From Lanius collurio (Eukaryota > Chordata > Aves > Passeriformes > Laniidae): a DNA stretch of 64,000 nucleotides. Made by a program: the position numbers and the translations under genes. Below are positions 53,210 to 63,374 of this stretch, piece by piece (position 1 is the stretch's first letter; each line of letters opens with the position of its first letter). Below the pieces are notes generated by a model. That model saw only the letters and a program-made list of their open reading frames with translations. It had not been told where the DNA came from and made no database searches. Location of the stretch: positions 13,008,390 to 13,072,389 of the forward strand of contig JACBWW010000015.1 in the NCBI GenBank assembly GCA_020086605.1, given 5' to 3'.

Positions 53210-53333
53210 AGCAGACCTAAAAGAAGGAAACAAAAGTTAGAATCAGATTAAACCTTTAGAACACTTTTCCTCCCCACACTTTCTCCATGCTGATTATGTA
53301 GACACAACCCTTAAGATTTCAGTCAGTTTACCA

Positions 53334-53341
53334 CCTTATAA
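53334..53341 (-). promoter_or_regulatory. Putative LTR TATA-like element (copy 2)
   Basis: CCTTATAA on the + strand reads TTATAAGG on the minus strand. Copy 1 has the more canonical TATAAAGG here, so this copy has lost one T of the motif. Confidence 0.4.
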
Positions 53342-53767
53342 TCTTTTCAGTTCATATAAAGAGATGGGAGTCTCTGAGTCTTTCTTGCTGACCTTATGGA
53401 GACATTCCCACTAGAGACAACTCTCTTATGGGTTCAATATCACAGCAAAACAGCTGCCTGGGAGGTTTCTGCTTGCAGTGAGGAAAAAGAGTCCCTAACC
53501 TCGAATCACCACTTTCCCACAGCTGCTTTTCGAGGGTTTCAAGTTGAGCTAACATGGGGTGTCAATTTAAGGCTGAGCTGTTCAGGAGCAAGGTCTTCTT
53601 TACACATCTCTAGGAGCAATCTTCATCTCTAGGAACTGGGGTCATCTTCGCACTGACCCCTCCTGGTTCCTTTGTACGGTCGGTTCAATCAGTGGATCAG
53701 TCCACATCAAAGGGTGGGACCATGCCCCCCACCCACTAGGCAGCCAAAGATTCCAAGTGTCAGTCCA

Positions 53768-53989
53768 TATCAGAAGGTGGGACCCCTCCTCACCCACTAG
53801 GTAGACTCAACTTCAGGTGTCTTGCACACCCCTCCAGGTGAAGGTAAAACTGAGTCCAAACACTCTGGAGCCAAAGGATATCAGAGGGTGGGACCCCTCC
53901 CCACCCACTGGACAGAATCAACTTCGGGTGTACTGCACACCCCTCCAGGTGAAGGTAAAACTGAGTCCAAACACTCTGGAGCCAAAGGA
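53768..53989. repeat. 111-bp tandem duplication inside LTR copy 2
   Basis: Units 53768-53878 and 53879-53989 are alike but differ at several positions, including GTAGACT versus ACAGAAT and GTCTTGC versus GTACTGC. Copy 1 has a single unit. A shorter related module with GGTGGGAC and CCCACT begins 63 bases earlier in both copies (53701 here, 21132 in copy 1). The element is therefore built from reiterated segments, as is common in LTR enhancer regions. Confidence 0.9.
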
Positions 53990-54299
53990 ATAAAGAGAGA
54001 AAATGCAGAGGCACCTCAGCTCCCAATTGCTCTACCCCCCTCCGATGCTCTATGAAATTACAGCAGGGACTCCAAGAGTCCAGTTCATCCCCAAAGGGTT
54101 CTGCAACAGAATTTCAGCTTCCAGGTTTGAAGCATCTCCTCTTTCTTTTCTCTCCGGGTTTCAGCCCTTCCATCTTTACTGACTTACACCTTAGGGTGTC
54201 TCTTCATGTTCTTTCTGCTTTCTCTCTGGGAGAGGATCAGCATTTTCAGGCCCATCTGTTCCGAAGAAACCTTAACAGCACTAACAGGGTTAATCTCAC

Positions 54300-54560
54300 C
54301 CAGCCGCGGCTGGAACTTCTCTTATCTCTCGGTCCCACGATCTCTGCCGGGCAGCCGGAGCTGAGCTCTGCCGTGGCGGTGAAGGGGGGGCCGCTGCCAG
54401 CCCAGCTCTACCTGCATGGGGCAGGGCTGGGGGGCCCAGATGGAACAGGGCCAAGGAGGGGCGGCTGCGTCCCGGGTCGGGCCAGGCCAAGCAGGGCCCG
54501 GCCCGGCCCTGAGGGCCGCAGGGCCCGGAGGCCCAAGTTGCCTCCTTGATGGCTGGAAGT
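54300..54560. other. GC-rich, CpG-containing block inside LTR copy 2
   Basis: This is the counterpart of 21615-21880 in copy 1 and likewise stands out from the AT-rich intron. It gives rise to overlapping open frames on both strands that mirror those of copy 1 and are not genes. Confidence 0.7.
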
Positions 54561-54728
54561 CCAGAGAGCTTTCCTGGGCTCTGTCTATCTTAAAATGTGA
54601 CTCGCAGAGGCGTGTCAAACTCCTAAGTGGCTTAAAACTTGCCAATAATCAAGCCAGACAATTGATTGGTTCTGATCAGAACCAGAAGGACCTTTTGCAA
54701 GAAACCCCTTCCGTGTCAAACCACAACA

Positions 54729-54733
54729 CCTAC
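54729..54733. repeat. Right target-site duplication of LTR copy 2 (CCTAC)
   Basis: Five bases directly after the CA end of the LTR, identical to 53095-53099. Confidence 0.85.
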
Positions 54734-57700
54734 AAAACAAACAACCATCATGGTAACTTTGTTTGTAGCAAACTTTGAACTATGCATTAACAGCACCTCT
54801 TAAATATTACTACTGCATGTAAAAATATTACCTGTTATTTAAGTTGCTGTAGAAATTTTAGATGGAGAATTTAAAATTTTGGTAGTGTTCAGATAGCAGT
54901 TAGGCCAAGCACTTGAGTCAAAAAGCCAGTAATGTAAATATAAATACCACCCTATGTTTTTAAGTCTAGTTCTCTAGCTCACATCTTCAAGTTACAGACT
55001 TGTGGTTTTTTCATGGTTAAATGACACATGGGAAGACTGCAAGAGATGAGCTTTACATGTTCCTGCCCCGAGCATTAGGAGACACCTGACCTTCTAAACT
55101 GGCAAACTCTAGTCATCAGGGACACAAAATTTACATCCCAAATTGCAAGATTTTGTCTAAAAAGCACTTGTGTAAGAGAAAACTGAGCCTAGATGATACA
55201 AAACCATTCTAGTACTAAACTCATGCCCTCTCTTGCTCAATATTAGAGGCTGATGTTCAGGTGGATATTTTTTTGTGAATACTGGAGCTGCTGTAATTAG
55301 AAATTTGTATTTTGTGTGTTTACGAATACTTCTCAGCTCACTAAAAACTTCTGTAACCTGTTGTATTTGAAATGGTAGCATCATGCTTCTGGGGCAGCTG
55401 CACTGTTAAAACTGCTTACATTAACTTGTGGGTACTGGTTTGTTATGTGCAGACTCCCAGCATGGTCAGGGGCTGGTGAAGTGCTCTGGATCAGACTTTC
55501 ATGTGCTAAGCAAATTCTTGTGATTAAACACAGTGTGTTTATATAGTATTGGTTATAGAAACTAAGCTATTTTATTTCTATTTCTAAGAGGACAGCTATG
55601 AATTTAGCACAAGAATTTGCTACAGAGGGGACCAGTGTTGAAAGCATCTCCAGTGCAGGGGTATGAGACTTCTGTAAGGTACAAATGTAGCTAGAAGATT
55701 GATACGGGTTTGATCAGTTATTTACTACAAAAACATTCAAATACAGAGTATTTTCAAACTTGAAGAAGTCCTCTTCTTTGCTGAAATGCAACCCAGCATT
55801 TGTGCCATCAAAAGTAATGTTTTTAAAAACTTTTCATATGAGCAGAAGCTGTGTATATTACAGGAGGTAGACTGTAAATAACAATGTCATTCCTTATTAA
55901 TTCCTTCCTTCCCCTGGCAGTTATTAAACCAGCTATTCAAACAGTGTATTTGGCAGTGTTGGTATGGTTACCATCAAGAATGCAGCTTCACTATAAAAGG
56001 TGCATTTTAAGTACAGGTAAAATGCTAAAGGTGGAACCTGTATGTGATGCTAAGACTAGAGCATAGGCAACGAGTTGGATAAACTTAAACAGAAATGACA
56101 AGCAGAAACACTACCATTCTTCCTTAAAACAATGCTAATTTTAATGTTAATGCAAAATGCACACCTCCTAACCGCAACCAGCTTCTGGAGGATCAACCTG
56201 TCTATGCTCATCTTGAAGTTTTTTCTGGCATAAAAAGCAAAGCTGTCCATGCTGGGAAGCTGCTGTGCTAGTGTGGGTGCTCTGGGCAGATCAGTGGGTC
56301 AGCTCTGACCTGCACAGTAGTGAACAGCAGGTCCAGTGGCCAGCTTTGAAGGTGAGCTGGGGTGATGAACCATACAGGCCTTTTAGCCATCTGCCTGTTG
56401 TCTGAGCTGTGTCAGGTCATGCCAGCTGGCCCATCCTAGGGCATTTGCTGAAGGAATGCTGCCATCATTTAACATTTGTTGGGGTGTTCGGTTTCAAGGG
56501 CTTAGGTAGCACCATTGATAACTGTTGAATTTATTCTTCTTGCTATGTTCTAAAGTTGCTATTTTATTTCCTGAACAATGATCTAATATTAGAAGCCATT
56601 TAAGTACACATACCTCTGCGATCCAAACTTTGTTACTGTAGTTAGTGCATCCTGATTTTTGTCTTTGCAGTGCTTGGCTTGTGAGAAACATTTTGTTTAC
56701 CTACAAACGGCTATAAATGTAGGGATGATTTTGGTGTTGCTTATGGGAGAACCCTGTGCGAAAACAGATTTTCAAACTGTTCAGCTGGATATGTGTATGG
56801 AAATCCTATTGAGTTAACAAGTATGATTTTGTTCCTTTACAAAAAGTTATTTTGGTGAGTGAACCTACTTTGGTGCTGTATGCTCTTGTAAGATTAGGAC
56901 TGAATACAGGATCATTAATATAATTAAAAATTTATTTTAAAAGAATCATTATATGTGGATTCCTGTCTTCTGCCTTTAACTGTTGAGAAACAGCAGTTAA
57001 CCCATTTGTGGAATAGAGTGCACCTCCACAAAAGTAATAACAGCAAAATCTCTTGAGAAATGTCCTCACTGCCATAGGATGGTAGGTGACACAGAGTCCT
57101 GTCGTTCATTAGTGCATTTGCACTTTCTGGGTGAATAGGCACAAAGCGAAGAGCAAGACTTCTTGGAAGTTTGTGCCCCACCAAATACGGTGAGTGAGGA
57201 AATACAAAGCAGATGAAAGAGTTGGCAGTCATGACTTTGCCCTTCAGCAGTTCTCCCCATGCATTCAGTCCTCCAAACCATTGTAACAATTTCTGCCAGC
57301 CCAAAGCACAGATTGTTCTGCAGCAAAACACCTGTAAATTCCAGCATGGCTGTGCTGAGCTAACCTGCCTTGGAGCAGAGCTGTTCCCAAACCGCAGCCT
57401 GCCAGTGGCAGTTGCTCACATGCATCCACCATTGCAGGATCAGCCCGAAATCTGTATCCACATCTTATCCAGGCAGCAGGCAGTCTGTATGTCATGCTTT
57501 TGATTTATAAGGGGTGGAATCTGCAATCATTAAGTTAGGCCATGCAGATCTAGTCAAGAAAATGGGGTTGCCAAGGCGTGAATAAGGCTGGATGTTAATG
57601 CTTCATCTGGTGTGTAATTATAGGATTGTTCACCTGTGAAGCAGAATTGATTCCAGCTCTCTCTCATGCAGAATAAGGAATTAACCAGAGGTAAAAATCT

Positions 57701-60700
57701 TCAAAGCACTGCAGTGATATAAATATTAATTTGAAAAATGAGAATTAAATGCTTTTAAAGGCAGCAGATAAGACTATTCATTTATATGGTGACTCAAGCT
57801 GTAAGAAAGACGGCACTTTTCTTAAAGTGGACCCACACTTGAGTCTATGTGATCCCCTGCTGGGAGCTTTGGTAATACATTCCTCACAGAGGAGCTGTCT
57901 TGTTATTCCCTTTTCATTGTCAGTGTTACAGAAACTCTTTTTCATAATGGAAGAGTATTTTCTGTACCACAGAAACCTAATCGTCTTTTAAGTTCTCTGA
58001 GGCCATGAATTACAGGCTGCAAATGATTGTGCTAATAACATTAATAAGCCCCAATCTTAATTATGTAATGGGGAAGAAAGGAAAAGCATAATTTGTCTTC
58101 AGCCTGTTACTTTGTAAGACATGCCTCTATTGAGTTTTACTCACTGAATCTGTGCCTTTGACAGTTCCTGCTCCTTGAAATTTCCTCTGTATTTCTGCCT
58201 CTGCAGTGTAGTGCTTGGGCATCTCCTGCCCTCTGCTGCAGCAGATGAAATGTGCCCAGCCAGCCTGCTCTGAGGTGTGCTGGCAGCTGCTTTTGGCCCA
58301 AGTGGTCCCAACTGTCCATCTTAGTCACAGTCTGCTGTTTTACCTATTCATACAGAAAGTGAAATCCCAGATGCTGCTTTCTTCTCCGGCTTCTTTCCCA
58401 TCATGTGGTGCCGTATTAGAGCCTAATGAGGCACGTTCACCAACACACAGCAGAGCCATCTTAACTGTCTGTGTAGATTATACATCACCAGATGAAAAGC
58501 TCGTGCCCAGTCCTACAAATGCTGACAGAAACAAAATGTGTACAGTTAAAAGTCAAAATGGGTTATTAAATTTCTGCATACTACAGTTTTTGAGGATGCA
58601 GGGAGCCATATGGAAAACACATACTTTGTACTTGGAATCTGCCATTGTTCTTATGGTGTCACTGGTCCTGCAAAAGAGAGCTGAGTTGGCAAGATGTATC
58701 TGCCTATTGCCCTTTTTCCCTATGACACAGCGAAAGAATGAAAAAAGAAAACAAAATCTTTTATTAATTTTCGTTTTGCTTTCTGTAACCGAACTGGCAT
58801 GGAGTGTGCTGCAATGTCAGCAGAGAAGGAGCTTTGGTTTTGGAATATTTCTGTTTCACCAGGTCTTCAGAGCTCCTGGAGTGGAGCACTGTTTGCTCCA
58901 TCCTTTGCTAAAGGATGTTTCAAAGTCTTTAGTTACTGCTCTAAGAGTAAGATTTTCAGTTTGATGCTTTTCTGTAGAAGCTTTTTAGTTCTCTACATAC
59001 CTCTCGAACTATCTGAAATAAGAAAAAGATATTTTTTATCATTGTCAATAGAAAAATATCCAGTTGGTCAAGTTAATAATGTACAGTCCATTTGATTGAT
59101 TTAAATTAATTTGACAGAAATTATGTTAAAAATCCATGTGTATATGTTTATCCTCTGGGGAAAAAAGGTAAAACTCCCTTTTCCATCAAGCTGCACTTGT
59201 TCAGATTACCTCAGGAGATGCCAAAAGTTAATGTCCTCGAAGGACTACTTTGTTGAGCTGCTTAAGTAACCATAAAACTCAACCATTAGAAGAAAAAAAA
59301 AATTAAAAAGCCAAAATAAGTTTGTTTCTTAGAATTGCATCAATTGTTAGCATAGGAGCTGGATCAGTAGTGAACCCTGAATCCATCTGTATCACAGTTG
59401 TGCTTTTACTGTGGTTTATCACACTGGAATAAATGTCCCTTTTTTGTTCATGGAAAACATTTTTCCTTGATCCTGAAGACCTTTTTAATGCATTTTAAGC
59501 ATGGCAAGACACAGTTTATTATAGTGTCCTGGTAGTATATTTGGAAAATATACTGCATGCACATTTGAATATTTATAAGGATTTTATATATTTCCCATGT
59601 TTCTGCTTTAAAATGGATTGTAGAAAATTAGTGTTGTGGCTTCACCCTAAATTTTGAGAAGATATATTCATTGAATCATGCATTGATTCTCCTAAGACAC
59701 TTTGAGCTGACTCTAGTTTTACCCTGTCTAACCACTAAGTGTCTGAATTGAATGGCAAACATCATCCCTAATAAACTTGAGAGCCAGGAAATTAAAAAGA
59801 TATCTCAAAGTTTAAAGGTTTGGTTTTACTGAACTGCCAGATGTTCTGTGTCTTCACCAGCTTCTACAAAAAGCTGGGTGATTTCTTAAAATATCAGTAG
59901 GTATGTGAAAGGTTGTCCCTATTTGCTGAATCACTTGAGTTTATTGCTACTTAATACACTGTGATTTTAGCATTTAGTGTATATTTAAACTCTCTCATTG
60001 CTCAGAAAAATTTTCCTGCATTTGGTCACCTTTCATCTTCACTTTCATGTTGAAAATCTTACTTCACAAATAGGAGGAATGTACATCCAAAGTGCTATAT
60101 TTTGGGACTGAATACTGTATTTTCTTTTCAAAGAATTAATTCATAAAGTTTATAGCAAATACAATTGTTAGCAGCTTGCAAATTCAATGGACCTTAGAAT
60201 TCACTATTAAAGAGTATTTTGACAGAAGCTTGTGATCAGACAGGTGATTGCTTCCCAGATACTTTCCACAGAGCCCCCTGCTCCGAAGATTTATATTTTA
60301 GGGCTTTGACTCCGTCTGTGTGGATGTTTTATTTCAGGAGTTACTTAAGCAGAATGTCTCCACAGCCTGAAATAACACAGTTTGAAATAACTTTACCATT
60401 TGTAGAGATGAATTAATTTTTTATTACAATGCCTTTTTCCCACCCCCAATGCACTTCAAAAATTGCTATAGAATAGTAGTACTAGTAAAATTTAACATTG
60501 TTAAAGATTTAGCTGAATCTGTTTTTCTAAAATCAGCATTATGGACACTGTGTTTTGAAACAGAATTTGCTGTGTTTCAGGGGCTTTGTGAATGGTAAAG
60601 ACCATATCATTTGAAAAGAGCTTGGCTCTCAAAAACTGAATTAAATTGGGAGTGCTGATTTTTTCCCACATTGTCCGACCTTCTCTTAGAGTAGCAATAC

Positions 60701-60780
60701 ATGCTGAAACTGTTTTGACAGCCTGCTGAATTTTATCTTGCATCTCTCTTAAGTGTTATTTTATTTCTGTGTACTTTCAG

Positions 60781-61017
60781 GAATTATTTACTTGACCTCA
60801 GCTCTTGGCCAGCTGGCACATTCTGCACTCTTCCTGACTGTTTCAGCACGAGATGGGGGTGGCCTTCCCTCTGCCAGCAATGCAGCTGTCACAGTAAACA
60901 TCCTTCAGACTGTTTTGGTCCCTGCCGTATTTGAGAGATCCCGGTATACCTTTTCTGTTCCAGAAGATGCACCTGAAGACAGCGTGATTGGCACTGTAAA
61001 GGCCAGAGAGCCTCCAA
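60781..61017 (+). CDS. DCHS2: Dachsous-family cadherin, internal exon C (partial gene)
   Basis: A 237-base exon, phase 1 at both ends, between a TACTTTCAG acceptor and a strong GTAAGT donor. It finishes the EC repeat opened in exon B: IIYLTSALGQ, an LTVSARDGGG segment, then VTVNILQTVLVPAVF. Where a calcium-binding DxNDN linker is expected (about 60897-60932) the protein has NILQTVLV instead, so this inter-repeat joint has lost a key calcium ligand set. The next repeat then begins with a normal-looking ERSRYTFSVPEDAPEDSVIG, followed by TVKAREPP where a DxD/DAD motif would be usual. The last base, A61017, joins AT at 62355-62356 to make asparagine (REPPNSLEV). Exon length is a multiple of three, so skipping it would keep the frame. 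Confidence 0.87.
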
Positions 61018-62354
61018 GTAAGTTGCATTCTCAGTCAGAGATTATGTTGTATTTTTGTTGTGACCATTAACTGGAGATAGCTGTAGATTATTTTTTTTTT
61101 CTATAAACTTCCATGTTATACATTCGGTCTGTCAAGCATTAAATAGAATTTACTGTTGGTACTTACAGCAACTGGTGTAATGGCTGGTTTATCCGCACGC
61201 TCTTTAGAACAGCTGGAGATTCATGGTACTCTCCTTGGTGGTCCAAAGAGATTGGCAGTGGCCTCCATTTTCTCCCTGGTGGATTTCTGTAATTGTAAAT
61301 GGGAAGGTAGGAAGCATGTTGTGAAAGTTTAAGTAAGTGTGACGGTCTGGCTCATGTTTAAGCATTAGCCATGCAAGGCAAATCTCAGAGCAATACTTAC
61401 AGTCAGAGAGTATTCAGAAGTTTCAGAGGATGTGCGAGAAGTGCTCCTGGCCACCCGTCAAAAAACCAAACCAACCAACCAAGCAAAACCCACATTGTCT
61501 CAAATTAAATGGAGAATTCCAGATGAATGTTTGTGGGACCTTTTGAAAATATATTTAATCCATCTGGTTTTGTTATCATTTGTAAAGGGAAATGGCTTAG
61601 CTCCTGACAGTCCTTGGTCATAAAAGGCCCTGTCCTGAGAGCTGTACCTACTTCGTTCCTATGCAGAGCAGTGGGATCTGTGAGTCCACATACCAGCCTG
61701 ACAATGGATCTGTAAATGTAAAGTGGTTGATGCCATGGTTTCATACAAGCTTGATTAGTCAGGTCCTCCCATTCCCTTCTTTTGGGAAGGACTGTCCTCA
61801 GGGTGGAGATAGCACCTGCAAGGTGGCCTTGGTAGTAAGCCGGAATCTTTATGCAGCTTGTGCTTTAGGTAGCATCTAACGTATAAATGTTACTACAATG
61901 GTCACCCGTGAACAGTATGTTTATTAAAATACTTTTTTTTTTTTTTCAGAGAACTGCCACCTGTTTCATTCCTTGCTATAGTGAATGCCTGTGTGTAGTG
62001 AAATTGCTCCCACAAGACTAATTTACAGGAGTGTTTCTTCTATATTTTACATCAGGAAAAACAAGAGGCTATTATATGATTTTCTCTATAGAGGTTTATA
62101 ATACCAGTGTGAGGAAAATCAAACTGTGCAGAAGTGGACAAACTGTATACATTCATATTTTACTGAAGGGCTCCAGGGATGGGAAGAAGGAAGCGTAAAA
62201 CATCCAAGAATGTCAAACATCTATGTAGCTTACATTTATTCCATTGAATCTAACAGCATGCATTCTTCCCAGATGTTCTTGCCAATGTTTATGTTATCAC
62301 TTCCATATTTTATTTTATTTTTTTTACATTTTCTGTTGTTGTTTCAATTTCTAG
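61018..62354 (+). other. Intron between cadherin exons C and D (1337 bases)
   Basis: A short intron running GTAAGT...TTTCTAG with a long T-rich acceptor tract. It contains a small CCAA repeat near 61461-61485 and a T-run near 61931-61949. I see no mobile element or RNA gene. Confidence 0.85.
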
Positions 62355-63374
62355 ATTCGTTAGAAGTGGTTACTTACCGAATCTGCTCTGGTGATCCACA
62401 CGGAAAGTTCTCCATCGACCCCCAGTTTGGCATTATCCGTACCAAGAAACAGCTTGACCACGAAGCTCAGTCTGTGGTGGTGCTCACTGTTCAGTCACAG
62501 CTGGGTAAATCCCCCATCTACAGCAGCACTCAAGTCAGCATATCTGTGACAGACATTAATGACAACCCTCCAGTGTTTCTTACCAAATCTGATAAGGTAA
62601 CCATCTCGCATAGCCAGCCTCCTGGCACTGCTGTCTACATTGCTCATGCAGAAGACAAAGACAGTGGCCTGAATGGGGCAATCAAATACAGTATTGCAAG
62701 CAAGCAGTCAAATGCATTTAGCATTGATCCAAGTCTTGGAGTGATAAACCTCACCAGGACGGTGTTTGCGGAAAAGCAGCAGGAATATACTCTACACATA
62801 GCAGCTGAGGACGGTGGAAGTCCTCCTCTGACTTCTTTGCTGGTCTTGACAGTGGTTATTGAAGAGCTGAAGATGGGCCCTACTTTGATTTTTCAAAGCT
62901 TGGTGTATCAAGTAGAAATCAGTGAAGCTACCTCTCCAGGTGCCCAGATCCTTCAGGTTCAAGCCCACTCACTTGATCCACACAGCGTTACCTCCAGTCT
63001 GACATATTCCTTAGAGCCTAGCACTGATTCTGTTGCATTTGGAATCAGCTCTGATACTGGCTGGATTTATCTTCGGAAACATTTGAACTACGAATGTGCA
63101 CAGATGCTAAGTTTTAGAGCCTTGGTCAGTGCCTCTGAGGACAAAAACCTTAGGCAAAATGCAAGCACATCTATAATAGTTAATGTCCTGGATGAAAATG
63201 ATCATGCTCCCATGTTTATGCGTGAGAGCTACTTCTTTGAAGTTGAGGAAAATCCAATTCCCAGTGGTGTGGTTGGCACCATTACAGCTGTTGACAAAGA
63301 CTCCGGAAGAAATGGACAGCTTTCCTATTTCCTCTTGTCTGATGGAAAGTATTTCAAGATGAATTCCAACACAG
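62355..63374 (+). CDS. DCHS2: Dachsous-family cadherin, large internal exon D (partial gene)
   Basis: A 1020-base exon, phase 1 at both ends (339 full codons plus split codons). It completes the repeat begun in exon C with a SVTDINDNPPVF linker (DINDN at 62552-62566). A second repeat has a normal AEDKDSG motif (from 62651) but ends in VIEELKMGPTLIF, with no DxNDN. A third begins QSLVYQVEISEATSPGAQIL, has no DxD motif (QAHSLDPHS) and LNYECAQ in place of LDRE, and ends with a good linker DENDH (63191-63205). A fourth opens with YFFEVEENPIPSGVVGTITA and VDKDSG (63290-63307) and is cut at NSNTG by the donor GTAGCA, from which unspliced reading stops within four codons. Two potential N-glycosylation sites (NLT, NAS) are visible. 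It is purely extracellular sequence, with no membrane segment. Confidence 0.9.

Larger units (their letters stand above)
53100..54728 (-). mobile_element. Solo LTR, copy 2 (large avian ERV LTR, complete)
   Basis: A complete 1629-base element running TG...CA between CCTAC target-site duplications. The two ends form a near-perfect inverted repeat of about 12 bases: TGTAGTGGTTTG at the left and, on the minus strand, TGTTGTGGTTTG at the right. AATAAA on the minus strand (53204-53209) near the left end and a TATA-like TTATAAGG (53334-53341) place the promoter and poly(A) site so that transcription would run leftward, antisense to the cadherin gene. Copy 1 at 20592-22043 is closely similar. This copy carries an extra 111-bp unit (53768-53989). 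No internal retroviral genes flank it. Ends and duplication size suggest an ERVL-type (class III) element, but the family name needs a library match. Confidence 0.9.
45524..60780 (+). other. Intron between cadherin exons B and C (15257 bases), repeat-rich
   Basis: The largest intron fully inside the window. It holds an old ERVL-type LTR with a G21 tract, a perfect 58-bp tandem duplication, the second large solo LTR and a 249-codon open frame of unknown meaning (58215-58964). The stretches 45524-49660, 50381-52104, 54734-58214 and 58965-60780 contain nothing I can name beyond AT-rich simple tracts. The pyrimidine tract and TACTTTCAG at its end form a normal acceptor. Confidence 0.85.

Noticed and set aside
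20592..54728. One giant provirus bounded by the two large LTRs
   Set aside because: The 31 kb between them contains two host exons and no retroviral genes. Copy 2 has its own target-site duplication, so these are independent solo LTRs.
54052..54778. Open frames of 107-165 codons on both strands in the GC-rich LTR block, with counterparts at 21526-22051
   Set aside because: They occur in several frames and both strands of the same non-coding LTR. Low stop density in GC-rich DNA explains them.
56924..57503. Cluster of overlapping open frames on both strands (up to 135 codons)
   Set aside because: Mutually overlapping, with no family resemblance and no exon signals. Treated as chance in slightly GC-richer intron sequence.
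62126..62354. In-frame ATG and hydrophobic stretch just upstream of exon D, resembling a signal peptide
   Set aside because: The hydrophobic stretch is the translation of the T-rich acceptor tract. Exon C joins perfectly to 62355, so this is intron read-through. An alternative first exon would need transcript evidence.
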